Below the pieces are notes generated by a model. The model worked only from the letters and a program-made list of their open reading frames with translations. It had not been told where the DNA came from and did not search any database. Made by a program: the position numbers and the translations under genes. 64,000 nt of DNA from Acetothermia bacterium 64_32 (lineage in GTDB: Bacteria > Bipolaricaulota > Bipolaricaulia > Bipolaricaulales > Bipolaricaulaceae). Shown here one piece after another: positions 35,736 to 45,600 of the stretch (position 1 is the stretch's first letter; every line of letters begins with the position of its first letter). The DNA is taken from assembly GCA_001508155.1 (NCBI GenBank), contig LGFI01000009.1, forward strand, positions 25,966 to 89,965. The letters are read 5' to 3'.

Positions 35736-36637
35736 AGACGGTCATCCTCGCCGGGGGGTATGCACGGCGCCTGTGGCCCATCACCCTGGATCGGCCAAAG
35801 CCCCTCCTCCCGGTGGCGGGAAAACCCATCTTGGACTACCTTATGGAGCGCTACCCGTTCCCTGAGCCGCCCATCCTTTCCACCAACAGGAGGTTCGCCG
35901 CCGATTTCTCGGCCTGGGCAAAAGAGCGCGGCTATAGCATCCAGCTCGCGGTGGAGGACACCGCTGCCGAGGAGGAAAAACTGGGCTCGGTGGGGGCCCT
36001 GGCCCGTTTGGTAGAGGTGCTGGACCTCAAGGACGACCTCCTTGTTATCGGCGGCGACAACCTCTTCTCCTTCGAGTTGGGCGAGCTGGTGGCCTCCTTC
36101 CACGGGGAGGTGCTGGTGGCCCTCTACGAGCTGGGGGACCCGCAGGTGGCCCGCCGGCGGTACGGGGTGGCGGTGGTGGAGGGCGACCTTGTGGTGGGGT
36201 TTCAGGAAAAGCCCGAGGACCCAAGGTCCTCCCTGGCCAGCACCGCCTGCTACGTCTTCCCCCGAAGGGTGCTCCCCCTCTTCCGCGATTTCCTTAACCA
36301 GGCCCCGGCCGGCCAGGATGCCCCCGGCTACTTCCTCTCCTGGCTCCTTTCCCGGGAGAGGATCCGGGCGTTCGTGTTTCGGGAGGGGTGGTTTGACATC
36401 GGCGGCCGGGAGGCCTATATCGCTGCCAACCTCCACTTCAACGGGGGCAAAAGCTGGATCCACCCGGAGGCGGAGGTGCGGGGCTCCCGGATCGAGCGCT
36501 CGGTGGTGCTCGGCCCCTCCTTGATAGAAAACAGCCGGCTTTCTGGGTGCGTGGTGGACGAGGGGGCAGAGCTTTCCGGGGTGGAGCTCGAGGACACCCT
36601 GATCGGCCGGGGCAGCCGGCTTAGGGCTGCCGATTGA
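35732..36637 (+). CDS. Sugar-1-phosphate nucleotidyltransferase-like protein
   Basis: Nucleotidyltransferase of 301 residues that should make an NDP-sugar from a sugar-1-phosphate. The activating loop VILAGGYARRLWPITLDRPK and KPLLPVAGKPILDY are canonical; VIGGDNLFSF near residue 105 carries the metal Asp; VVGFQEKPEDP near 155 is the sugar-binding EKP motif. From about 245 a left-handed beta-helix end follows (IERSVVLGPSLIENSRL, GCVVDEGAEL). GDP-mannose or UDP/GDP-glucose for the two upstream glycosyltransferases would fit. GTG 35732 overlaps the previous stop. Confidence 0.88.
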   Translation: MKTVILAGGYARRLWPITLDRPKPLLPVAGKPILDYLMERYPFPEPPILSTNRRFAADFSAWAKERGYSIQLAVEDTAAEEEKLGSVGALARLVEVLDLKDDLLVIGGDNLFSFELGELVASFHGEVLVALYELGDPQVARRRYGVAVVEGDLVVGFQEKPEDPRSSLASTACYVFPRRVLPLFRDFLNQAPAGQDAPGYFLSWLLSRERIRAFVFREGWFDIGGREAYIAANLHFNGGKSWIHPEAEVRGSRIERSVVLGPSLIENSRLSGCVVDEGAELSGVELEDTLIGRGSRLRAAD

Positions 36638-36691
36638 CATCCGCCCCCGCCGGCCGGAGAATGCCGTATTCCAAAATCTGGGGTGATTTGA

Positions 36692-37393
36692 GTGCGCAGG
36701 TTGTGGCTTGTGCCGATAGCAGTGGTACTCGGACTTAGCGCCCTTGGACAGGAGCCGGTGGCGTTGGTGAACGGGCAGGAGATCTCCCGCCAGGAGCTGG
36801 AGCAGGCCACCGGGCTCACCTCCCTGATCTACACCATCTACCAACAATTCCCCCGTTTTGCCCAGACGTTGCTTACCACCGAAGAGGGATCCGCCCTCAT
36901 CCGCCGCTATCAGCGGGATGTCCTGGAGCAGCTCATCCTAAGGGAGCTGGAGGTTCAAGAGGCCGAGGCCCGAGGCCTTGAGCCGGATGCGGCCACCCTG
37001 GAAGCCAAGGTACAGGAGACAATGGATCAGATCCTGATGCAGAACGACCTCACCGAGGAGGAGCTTTCTGACATCCTTGCGCAGCAGGGACGCACCCTGG
37101 AGGGCTTCCGGGAGGAGGTGACCGTTCAGGTCAGGGAGCAGCTTATGATCCAGGCCCTTCAGGAGGCGGTGACGGCCCCTGCCTCGGTGAGCGAGGAGGA
37201 GATCGAGGCCTATTACCAGGAACATCCCGACAGGTTCACGGATGAGGCGGGGGAGATAAGGCCCCTGGCCGAGGTACACGACGACATAGAGGCCCTCCTC
37301 CTTGACCAGAAGCGGGGGGAGCTTTGGAGGAGTTGGCTAGAGGAGACCCGAGCCGCGGCCGACGTCCAGATAATGCTTGAGGGGGGAAGCTAG
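36692..37393 (+). CDS. SurA/PrsA-like exported chaperone without a PPIase domain
   Basis: Exported protein of 233 residues. RRLWLVPIAVVLGLSALG is a signal peptide, and EPVALVNGQEISRQELEQA is the typical SurA/PrsA N-domain entry. A helical chaperone core follows to about residue 165, then SEEEIEAYYQEHPDRFT, which normally leads into parvulin. The parvulin domain is missing: the chain goes almost directly to the closing helix IRPLAEVHDDIEALLLDQK. It is therefore probably a periplasmic chaperone without isomerase activity. It starts at GTG 36692. It lies 6 bases upstream of galT. Confidence 0.85.
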   Translation: MRRLWLVPIAVVLGLSALGQEPVALVNGQEISRQELEQATGLTSLIYTIYQQFPRFAQTLLTTEEGSALIRRYQRDVLEQLILRELEVQEAEARGLEPDAATLEAKVQETMDQILMQNDLTEEELSDILAQQGRTLEGFREEVTVQVREQLMIQALQEAVTAPASVSEEEIEAYYQEHPDRFTDEAGEIRPLAEVHDDIEALLLDQKRGELWRSWLEETRAAADVQIMLEGGS

Positions 37394-37399
37394 GGGTAG

Positions 37400-38401
37400 A
37401 TGCCGGAGCTCAGGAAGGGCCCGCTTGTGGGGCGATGGGTGATCGTGGCCCCGGAGCGGGGGAGGCGTCCCTCCGACTTCCGGGTCGAGGCCGCCCCCGA
37501 AGTACAGCCGAAGGAAGGCTGCCCCTTTTGCCCGGGAAACGAGCACCTGACCCCGCCTGAGGTCTACAGGGTCCCCGGGCCAGGGGGCGGCTGGCGGGTG
37601 CGGGTGGTGCCGAACAAGTTCCCGGCCCTCTCCGACTATCCGGCCCTGGACCCGGCCCCGCAGGGGCCCTTCCTGCGGCTGAACGGGGTGGGGGCACACG
37701 AGGTGGTGATCGACTCACCCGATCACGCCCATGATCTGGATGGGCTCTCCCAGGAGCAGGTGGAGCTGGTGGTGGAGGCCTGGGTACACCGGCTCCGGGC
37801 CTTGGGCGAGCGGTTTCATTATGTGCAGCTTTTCCGGAACCACGGAGGGGGCAGCGGGGCTTCCCTCTCCCACCCCCATTCCCAGATCATCGCCACCCCC
37901 CTGGTCCCCCCCGAGGTGGAAGGCCGGCTGAAGGCGGCCCTGGAACACTGGCGGCGCCACGGCACATGCGTGGTCTGCACCCTCATCGAAAAGGAACTTT
38001 CAAGCGGGGTCCGGGTTGTGGAGGCCTCCGAAAGGTTCCTCGTCCTCACCCCATACGACTCCCGCTTCCCGTTCGAGCTTTCGATCGTTCCCCGGTTCCA
38101 CTCCCACGATTTCCGCTCCATGAACCCAAAGGACAGGGCCGCTTTTGCCGCCACCTTGCGGAGAACACTTGCCCGGATCAAGCGCCTGTTGGGGGACATA
38201 CCGTATAACCTGTGCCTCCAGACGAGCCCCACCCCCAAGGGGGATTGGCCCGGGCTTCCGGTCTGGTACCATTGGCAGCTGGAACTCCTCCCCCGGCTTA
38301 CCAGGCCGGGTGGGTTCGAATGGGGGACGGGGATCTACATCAACCCCATGCCCCCGGAGGAGGCAGCCCGGCATCTGCGGGAGGTTGTAAGAGGAGGTTA
38401 G
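37400..38401 (+). CDS. galT: Galactose-1-phosphate uridylyltransferase
   Basis: Transfers UMP between UDP-glucose and galactose-1-phosphate (Leloir pathway) in the cytosol; some thermophile members act on other nucleotides. The 333-residue HIT-superfamily protein shows the zinc Cys pair CPFCPGNE near residue 40, VVPNKFPALSDY near 75, and the catalytic HPH motif in GASLSHPHSQIIATP near 155. RFPFELSIVPRFHSHDF near 215 carries further zinc/substrate histidines. It starts at ATG 37400 and ends 2 bases before the aldolase gene, in a run of sugar-phosphate genes. Confidence 0.95.
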   Translation: MPELRKGPLVGRWVIVAPERGRRPSDFRVEAAPEVQPKEGCPFCPGNEHLTPPEVYRVPGPGGGWRVRVVPNKFPALSDYPALDPAPQGPFLRLNGVGAHEVVIDSPDHAHDLDGLSQEQVELVVEAWVHRLRALGERFHYVQLFRNHGGGSGASLSHPHSQIIATPLVPPEVEGRLKAALEHWRRHGTCVVCTLIEKELSSGVRVVEASERFLVLTPYDSRFPFELSIVPRFHSHDFRSMNPKDRAAFAATLRRTLARIKRLLGDIPYNLCLQTSPTPKGDWPGLPVWYHWQLELLPRLTRPGGFEWGTGIYINPMPPEEAARHLREVVRGG

Positions 38402-38403
38402 CC

Positions 38404-39402
38404 ATGCCGTATCTAGGTGGTGAGGAACTAAAAAGGGTGTATGAGCTGGCCCAGCGGGACAGGTTTGCCCTTGTGGCAAACAACTTCGCCGAGCCCAACG
38501 TGCTTTTGGGGCTCCTTTCGGCCTATGAAGAGGCAAAAAGCGACCTTTTGCTTCAAATCTCCTTGGGAGCGGCGAAGTTCGCGGGGGGTGGAAGACCCCT
38601 TCCTGGCCTGAGGGCTTTGGTGGGCTATGTGCGGGCCCTGGCCGCCGGGACGGGGATCGGGGTGTTCGTCAACTTAGACCACATCACCCCCGATCACATC
38701 GATGATTTCCTGAGGCCGGCCATCGAGGAGGGGCTGTGTTCCTCGGCGATGATCGACGCCTCGGCCCTCCCTTTTGAGGAGAACGTGGCCGCCACAAGGG
38801 AGGTGGTGAAGTTCGCCCACCCGCATGGCGTCCTAGTGGAAGGGGAACTGGGGAAGATCAAAGGGGTGGAGGACGAGGTTGCCTCGGACGAGGCCTTCTA
38901 TACCGATCCCGATGAGGCCCTGGAGTTCGTGGAGGAAACCGGGGTGGACCTCCTGGCCGTCTCGGTGGGGACCCAGCACGGGGTGTCAAAGGGGCGGGAT
39001 CTCGTGTTGCGGGTGGATCTGGCCCGGAGGATAGACGAACGGCTGCGGGGTGCAGGCTTTCGGGTGCCGCTGGTTTTACACGGGGCGTCGGGGCTTTCGG
39101 GGGATCAAGTCAAGGCCCTGGTGGCAGCCGGGGTGTGCAAGGTGAACAAGGACACCACCTACCAGTACGTGTACGCCCAGGCCGCCTGTTCCTTCTACCT
39201 GGAAAGTCGGAACGCCATCCTCCCGCCCGAGGGGGTCGCCTTCGACCCCATCACCTTCGAGGCCAGCTCCGGCCAGTGGTCCCCCGAAAAGAAGCTGTTC
39301 GACCCTCGGGTGGTGGGGAGGAAGGTTCAGGCCGCCATCTCCGAGGTGGCCAGGGAGTGCCTGCGGCAGGTGGGTTCGGAAGGGAGGTCGATTTATGCCT
39401 GA
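38404..39402 (+). CDS. fba: Class II fructose-bisphosphate aldolase family protein
   Basis: Zinc-dependent aldolase of 332 residues that splits or makes fructose-1,6-bisphosphate (other ketose bisphosphates are possible). FALVANNFAEPNVLLGLL marks the start, VFVNLDHITPDHID near residue 90 has the first zinc histidine, GVLVEGELGKIKGVEDE near 140 the metal glutamate, and VSVGTQHGVSKG near 180 and LVLHGASGLSGDQVKAL near 222 the remaining ligands and glycine loop. It overlaps the phosphofructokinase gene by 8 bases, so the two steps around fructose-1,6-bisphosphate are encoded together. Confidence 0.94.
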   Translation: MPYLGGEELKRVYELAQRDRFALVANNFAEPNVLLGLLSAYEEAKSDLLLQISLGAAKFAGGGRPLPGLRALVGYVRALAAGTGIGVFVNLDHITPDHIDDFLRPAIEEGLCSSAMIDASALPFEENVAATREVVKFAHPHGVLVEGELGKIKGVEDEVASDEAFYTDPDEALEFVEETGVDLLAVSVGTQHGVSKGRDLVLRVDLARRIDERLRGAGFRVPLVLHGASGLSGDQVKALVAAGVCKVNKDTTYQYVYAQAACSFYLESRNAILPPEGVAFDPITFEASSGQWSPEKKLFDPRVVGRKVQAAISEVARECLRQVGSEGRSIYA

Positions 39403-40489
39403 GCTTAAAAGGATAGGGGTTCTCACGGGAGGGGGGGATTCCCCAGGGATAAACTCGGCCCTTAGGGCCATCGTCAGGCGGGCTTCCGCCGAGGGGATCG
39501 AGGTGGTGGGCTTCCGGGACGGCTGGAAGGGGCCCATCGAAGGGGAGGCCCAGCCCCTCACCCTGGCCGACGTCTCGGGGATCCTGTACGTGGGGGGGAC
39601 CATCCTGGGCACCTCCCGCACCAACCCCTTCCGAAAGCGGGACCGGGACGGGGAGACGGTGTGGGAGCCAACGGAACGGGTGGATGCCATCCTCGCCAAC
39701 CTGGAGAAACTCTCGGTGGACGCCCTAATCGCCATCGGGGGGGATGACACCCTGGGGGTGGCCCATCGGCTGGCCGCCTATGGGGTGAAGGCGGTGGGCA
39801 TCCCCCAGACCATCGACAACGACATCGGGGGAACGGATTTTGCCATTGGCTTCCATTCGGCCCTGGCCACGGTAACCGACGCCCTGGACAAGCTCCACAC
39901 CACCGCCCATGCCCATCATCGGCTGCTCATCGTGGAGGTGATGGGGCGGGACTCCGGCTGGATCGCCGTCTATGGGGGCCTGGCCGGGGGGGCGGATGTG
40001 ATCATCGTCCCCGAGGGGCCGCCGGAGGGCTCCTTCTCCGTGGATGAGGTGGAGGAGGTGGTGCGCCGGCGCCTTGCGCAGGGGAGGAGGTTCTCCATCG
40101 TGGTGGTGGCGGAGGGGGCCCGCCCCCGGGAGCTGGGGGGAAAGCAGGTGGCAAGTGGGGAGGTAGACGCCTTCGGGCACGTGCAGCTTGGGGGGGTGGG
40201 CTATTGGCTGGCCGGCGAGCTCAAGAAAAGGAACCTCCCCCTTACCCCCAGGGTTACGGTTTTGGCATACCTGCAGCGGGGTGGGGCTGCCACCCCGTTC
40301 GATCGGCTCTTGGCCACCCGATTCGGGGTCAAGGCGGTGGAGTTCGCCCTGGAGGGCCAGTTCGACGTGCTCACCGGCCTTTGGGGCACGGAGGTCCGGG
40401 CCGTCCCACTGGAGGAGGCACTGGCCCAATGCCCCAAGCCGGTTGATCCAGAGCTCCTGCGGGTGGCCAGGGCCATCGGGATCGGCTAG
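39395..40489 (+). CDS. pfk: 6-phosphofructokinase, possibly pyrophosphate-dependent
   Basis: Cytosolic phosphofructokinase of 364 residues. Family motifs: IGVLTGGGDSPGINSALR at the N-terminus, IAIGGDDTLGVA near residue 108, GIPQTIDNDIGGTDFAIGF near 132, VEVMGRDSGWIAVYGGLAGG near 180, and YLQRGGAATPFDR near 290. The position equal to E. coli Gly104 is Asp (GGDDT), which usually marks pyrophosphate-dependent enzymes. The position equal to Gly124 is Gln, neither the Gly of ATP enzymes nor the Lys of most PPi enzymes. Phosphoryl donor is therefore uncertain, with PPi favoured. It follows the aldolase gene with an 8-base overlap. Confidence 0.93.
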   Translation: MPELKRIGVLTGGGDSPGINSALRAIVRRASAEGIEVVGFRDGWKGPIEGEAQPLTLADVSGILYVGGTILGTSRTNPFRKRDRDGETVWEPTERVDAILANLEKLSVDALIAIGGDDTLGVAHRLAAYGVKAVGIPQTIDNDIGGTDFAIGFHSALATVTDALDKLHTTAHAHHRLLIVEVMGRDSGWIAVYGGLAGGADVIIVPEGPPEGSFSVDEVEEVVRRRLAQGRRFSIVVVAEGARPRELGGKQVASGEVDAFGHVQLGGVGYWLAGELKKRNLPLTPRVTVLAYLQRGGAATPFDRLLATRFGVKAVEFALEGQFDVLTGLWGTEVRAVPLEEALAQCPKPVDPELLRVARAIGIG

Positions 40490-40503
40490 GAGGTGGGTCA
40501 GGT

Positions 40504-41641
40504 GTGAAAAGGGTGTTGCTCCTCTCCTTGGCTTTGGTGGGGCTGGTGGCCGTGGCGGCCAACCAGTCCTCGGACCTGTTCTCCCCCCTGGGGGACGTGT
40601 ACCGGCTTATCCAAACCTAATTATTACCGGGCGGACCAGGTGACCGACGAGCAACTCCTCCACGGGGCCCTGCGGGGGATGATCGAGGCCCTGGACGACC
40701 CCTACTCCGCCTTCTTGGACCCCGAGGAGTACTCCCGCTGGCAGGAGTCCCTGGAAGGGGAGTACTCCGGGGTGGGGATGGAGATCACCATCCGGGATGG
40801 GAAGGTGACGGTGGTGTCGCCCCTGCCGGGGACCCCGGCCGAGCAGGCGGGGATCCGCCCCGGGGACTGGATCCGGGCCGTGGACGGAAGGTCCACCGAG
40901 GGGTGGACCCTGGAGGAGGCCTCCATGGCCATCCGGGGGGAAGAGGGGACCCAGGTCACCCTCAACGTTCAGCACCCCGACGGCACTGTGGAGGAGATCA
41001 CCATCGTCAGGGCCCGGATCCACGTGGACCCGGTACGGGCCGAGTACTGGGATGAGAAGAAGGTGGGCTACGTAAGGGTCTTGAGGTTCGACTTCGAAAC
41101 CCCGGCCCAGGTGGGGCAGGCCCTGTACTCGTTCCCCTTACATGAGCTCAAGGGAGTTATCCTCGACCTCCGTTACAACCCCGGGGGGGTGCTCTCCGCA
41201 GCGGTGGACGTGGCCAGCTTCTTCATAGACGAGGGGATAATCGTCCGCACCTCCGGCCCCTCCTTCGGGGCCAAGCTGTACGGTTCCAAGGGGAATTCCT
41301 TCCCCAACCTGCCCCTGGTGGTCCTGGTAAACGAGGGGACGGCTTCCGCCTCCGAGATCGTGGCCGGGGCCATCCAGGACCATGGGGTGGGGGTGCTGGT
41401 GGGGCGCAACACGTTCGGCAAGGGCCTCATCCAGGAGTTCGTCATGCGCCTTCCGGATGGCTCGGCCATCAAGCTGACCACCGGGGAGTACTTCACCCCC
41501 AAAGGGCGTCCGGTACAGGATGTGGGCCTCGCCCCGGACATCCCGGTGGAGGAGGAAGGGGAAGGCGCCGACGACCCGGACATCGCGGCCGCCCTGGAGT
41601 GGATCGCCTCCCAGGCAGCCCAGCCCGTGGGAAGCCCCTAA
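40504..41641 (+). CDS. ctpA: S41-family C-terminal processing protease (CtpA), with a frameshift near the N-terminus
   Basis: Exported serine protease. GTG 40504 begins a good signal peptide (RVLLLSLALVGLVAVAA) continuing LFSPLGDVYRLIQT, then TAA at 40618-40620. Removing one T there gives NYYRADQVTDEQLLHGALRGM, the expected CtpA sequence, so the gene is split by a single base. Downstream are an LDDPYSAFLDPEEY motif, a PDZ domain (SPLPGTPAEQAGIRPGDWI), and the S41 domain with the catalytic serine in GTASASEIVAGAIQD and lysine in NTFGKGLIQ. It is otherwise intact and its 3' end lies 4 bases before gpsA. It may be a sequence error or a true frameshift. Confidence 0.85.
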
Positions 41642-41645
41642 CAAG

Positions 41646-42638
41646 ATGCGGGCGGCGGTGATCGGGGCGGGGAGCTGGGGGACCGCCTTCGCCCGGCTCC
41701 TCGCCCTGGCCGGCCACCGGGTGGCCCTATGGGCCCGCCGGGCCTCCCTCGTGGAGGTCATAAGGAAGACCGGTGAGAACCCGGAATACCTGCCTGGGGT
41801 AGCCGTTCCCCCGGGGGTTAGGGTCACCTCCGACCCGGAGGAGGCCGCCGGGGGGGCCGAGGTGATCTTCTTCGCCGTCCCCAGCCTGGCCTTGCGGCAG
41901 GTGGCAGAAAAATTCACCCCTTTTGTGCCCCCTGGGATCGGGCTGGTGCACCTTGCCAAGGGGCTGGAGCCGGGGACGGGAAGCCGCATGTCTCAGGTCC
42001 TGGCGGAGACGCTTCCCGGCCACCCCGTATTCGCCCTGTCCGGGCCGTGCCATGCCGAGGAGGTGGCCCGGGATCATCCCACCTGCGTGGTACTGGCCGG
42101 GGAGGATTTGGGGCTGGGGGGATGGCTCCAGCGGGCCCTCATGACCCCCAGGTTCCGAGTGTACCTTTCGGACGACCTTTTGGGGGTGGAGTATTGTGGG
42201 GCGGTGAAGAACGTTTTGGCCATCGGGGCCGGGATCTCCGATGGCCTCGGCTATGGGGACAACACCAGGGCCGCCCTGATAACCCGAGGGCTTGCGGAGC
42301 TGGTCCGCTTCGGCCGGGCGGTGGGGGCCAAGCCCGAGACCTTCTACGGGCTGGCCGGCCTGGGGGACCTGGTGGTCACCGCCACCAGCCAGCATTCCCG
42401 AAACCGCCGGGTGGGCATAAGGATCGGCCGGGGGGAAAGGCTTAAGGATATCCTGTCCGGCATGCGGATGGTGGCAGAAGGGGTACACACCTCGGCCATC
42501 CTGCAGGGGCTGGCCGAAAGGTACGGGGTGGACATGCCCCTGTCCGAGGCCGTGTACCGGGTGTTGCACCGGGGGGAAGCCCCCCGCCAGCAGATCGACC
42601 GGCTTATGCTCCGTCCCCCAAAGCGGGAGGACCTTTAG
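41646..42638 (+). CDS. gpsA: Glycerol-3-phosphate dehydrogenase (NAD(P)+)
   Basis: Makes sn-glycerol-3-phosphate for phospholipids from dihydroxyacetone phosphate, in the cytosol. The 330-residue protein has the NAD motif VIGAGSWGTAFARLLA at residues 5-20, FAVPSLALRQV near 78, AKGLEPG near 105, SGPCHAEEVARDHPT near 133, the catalytic lysine in YCGAVKNVLAIGAGISDG near 190, GLGDLVVTATSQHSRNRRVG near 250, and VAEGVHTS near 285. It starts at ATG 41646, four bases after the protease gene. It is convergent with the GlyA-GcvT gene. Confidence 0.96.
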   Translation: MRAAVIGAGSWGTAFARLLALAGHRVALWARRASLVEVIRKTGENPEYLPGVAVPPGVRVTSDPEEAAGGAEVIFFAVPSLALRQVAEKFTPFVPPGIGLVHLAKGLEPGTGSRMSQVLAETLPGHPVFALSGPCHAEEVARDHPTCVVLAGEDLGLGGWLQRALMTPRFRVYLSDDLLGVEYCGAVKNVLAIGAGISDGLGYGDNTRAALITRGLAELVRFGRAVGAKPETFYGLAGLGDLVVTATSQHSRNRRVGIRIGRGERLKDILSGMRMVAEGVHTSAILQGLAERYGVDMPLSEAVYRVLHRGEAPRQQIDRLMLRPPKREDL

Positions 42639-42641
42639 CCC

Positions 42642-45600
42642 TCATTCATCCCCCACCTTGGGGAGGAGCTTCCGCTCGGGGAACCGGGGCAGCACCTCCC
42701 CCCAAACCAGAAGGGGCAGCCTCAGCCCGATGCGCCAGCCTTCGGCAGGGGGTTCCCCCAAAAGGAACCCGAGCTGGGTGCCCACCGCGACGTTTCGCCT
42801 CCACAGCAGGGCCATGCCCACCTGCCCATCCTCCAGGGCCACGCAGCTTGTGACCCGGCCGATCAGGTGGCCTGCCCGGTCTACCACCCCGGCCCCGGCC
42901 CGCACCGGCCTTTCCCCCGGAGGGATCCGGAACCGCACCACCTCCCGGGACCAGTTTGCAAGCGCCCTGAGGTAGGCGGCCCGGCCGATGAAATATGGCT
43001 TGTGAAGCTTTACATACGGAGCGAAGCCCGCCTCATGGGGCATGATCCCGTGTTGCCCGGCAAGCTCGTGCCCGTAGAGGGGGAGCCCCGCCTCGGTACG
43101 CAGGGAGTCCCGGGCGGCAAGCCCACAGGGGAGCACCCCAAACCCCTCCCCCGCCTCCAGGAGCCGTCCCCACAGCTCCTCGGCATCCTGGGGGCGCACG
43201 TAGAGCTCGTAACCCAAGGGCTCGCCGGTGTAGCCGGTGCGGGCGCAGATCACATGCCTACCTGCGAGCTCAAGCTCCAGGAACTCGGTGCGCTTGAGGG
43301 CGGCAAGCCTCCTCCGGTCGCGGGGGGAAAGGAGCCGAGAGAGCACCTTCCGCGAGGCCGGGCCCTGCAGGGCCAGGTCCACCCGTCCGTCCTCCGCCCC
43401 CTCCGCCTTTAGGTCAAAGAGCTCCACCTCCCCGTCCGGCCCGATCCAGGGCCGCTCCGGATCCAGGGGCACCTTGCCTGAGTTCACCGCCTTCAGCCAC
43501 TCCCAGTCCACGTCCTCGTTGGCGGCGTTTACTACAAGGAGAAACCGGTTCTTGTCCCGCCGGTACACCATCAAATCGTCGATGACCTTCCCTTCGGGAT
43601 CAAGGAGAAAACCGTACTGGGACTGCCCGGGATGGAGCCAGCCGGCGTAGTTGGTGGTGACCAGGTTCAGGAAGGACTCCGCGTAGCGGCCGGCCACCTC
43701 AAAGCAGCCCATGTGCCCCAGGTCGAACAGGCCCGCCCCGGTTCGCACCGCCCGGTGCTCTTCCAAGGCCGAGCTGAACCAAAGGGGCATCTCGTAGCCG
43801 GCGAACTCGGCCATCTTCGCCTTGCGGGCCCGGTGCCAGGGGTTGAGGGGCGTCTTCTTGATGACGCGTGACGGGTGACGCGTGACGGGTGGGGCACCTG
43901 GGGGAAGGGGGGATCTCGTAGCCTTCAATATCTCCCGCAAGAGGGGCTCCCCTACGAAATAGGGCTTCTTGATATCGAAGAGCTCAGGGTGCCTCTCATA
44001 GAGCTCCTTTATGTCTCCCGAGATCCCGAGGAAGACCCCCTCCACCGAGCCATCCGGGTTGACCTTCAGACGCTTCCCGTCGAGGGCTAGTTCGATTCCC
44101 TTCCCGTCACGCGTCACGCGTAACGCGTCACGGATGTCCTCGACCACCGCCGGCCCCTGCACCTTGCGGTAGATGTCCTCCGGGTCGAACAGGACATATC
44201 CGTCCGCCAGCCCGGCCAGCCAGCTTCGGAGCCTCTCCATGGTCCCTGGGGGGGAGAGGACCAAAAGCCGGGGGCGCAAAAGCTCATCGTCTGGGAGCCT
44301 GCCCACGATGGCCTCACAGATGAGGGCCCCTTCCCCGTCGAAGAAGAGCGTGCGGCGGGCCTCCCCTGGCTCCAGGGAGAGGATGTGGGCGGAGGAGGCC
44401 TCGTGGAGGAGCTCCTGAGCCCTCCCCCCCCGCACAAGGAGGGCCGTTGGGGCAGGATCGCCTGCCCGCACCGGCTCCGGTTCGGGGGAGAAGCGGGCGA
44501 CGAGCTCCCGTACCCGGGCCCGGGCCTCCTCCAAGACCGCAAGGGGGAGCTTGCCCCGGGGGAGGGGGCCCATGAGCCCCTGGTAGGTGAACGGGCGGAT
44601 GGAGGTAAGGAGCCGAGCGGTGATCTCGGCGATCTCCCCCATCTCCTCTTTCCCCATCCCCCGCTGGGTGACCCAGGGGGTGCCGTAGCGGATCCCCCGG
44701 GCGTCGGCGGCCGAGGTGTCCCCGGGGATGGTGTTCTTGTTGGCCACAAGGCCGGCCAGGTCCAGGACCCGGGCGGCGATCTCCCCCATCAGTGGCTTTC
44801 CGTTGGGCGTCTTTATCGCCCGGAGGTCGATCACAAGCAGGTGCGTATCGGTGCCGCCGTAGGCGAGCCTGAGGCCCTGCTCGGCCAGGGCCGCCGCCAG
44901 GGCCCGGGCGTTCTCAACGATCCTGCGCTGTAGGGCCTTGAACGCCTCGGTCCTGGCCAGCTTGAACGCCACGGCGATGGCGGCGAACTTGTTCACGTGG
45001 GGGCCCCCTTGAGCCCCCGGGAACACGGCCTGCTCTATGGCCTTGGCGAGGTCCGGATCGCAGGTCAGGATAACCGCCCCCCGGGGACCACACAGGGTCT
45101 TGTGGGTGGTGAACATCACCACGTCGGCCCAGCCCACCGGGTTGGGGTACGCCCCGGCGATGGCCATCCCAGCGGTGTGGGCGATGTCGGCCAAAAGCAA
45201 TGCCCCCGCCGCATCGGCTATCTCGCGGAAGGCAGCCCAGTCCGGCGCCCAGGGGTAGGAGGTGTAGCCAGCGATGATCATCTTCGGCCGGTGCCTTATC
45301 GCCAGATCCTTGATTTGATCGTAGTCCAAACGTTCGGTCCTCCCATCCACCCCATAGGGGACCACCTTGAACCTACGGCCGGACTGGTGGAACGGGGAGC
45401 CATGTGAAAGATGTCCCCCTTGGGTGAGGTCCATGGCCATGATGGTGTCCCCGGGGGAAAGCAATGCATCGTAGATGGCCATGTTGGCATTGGCCCCGGA
45501 CAGGGGCTGAACACAGGCGTAGATCTCGTCGGCGGACACAAGGTCGTTTGCGAACGCCTCCGCCGCCCGCCGGCAGGCAATGGCCTCCACGATGTCCGCG

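Noticed and set aside
35546..36847. 433-codon minus-strand frame opposite the nucleotidyltransferase
   Set aside because: Antisense shadow; His/Pro/Gly-rich and without motifs, whereas the plus strand has a complete family signature.
43862..44132. CRISPR-like repeat pair
   Set aside because: Units are only 7 bases, tandem without spacers, and lie in a coding region.
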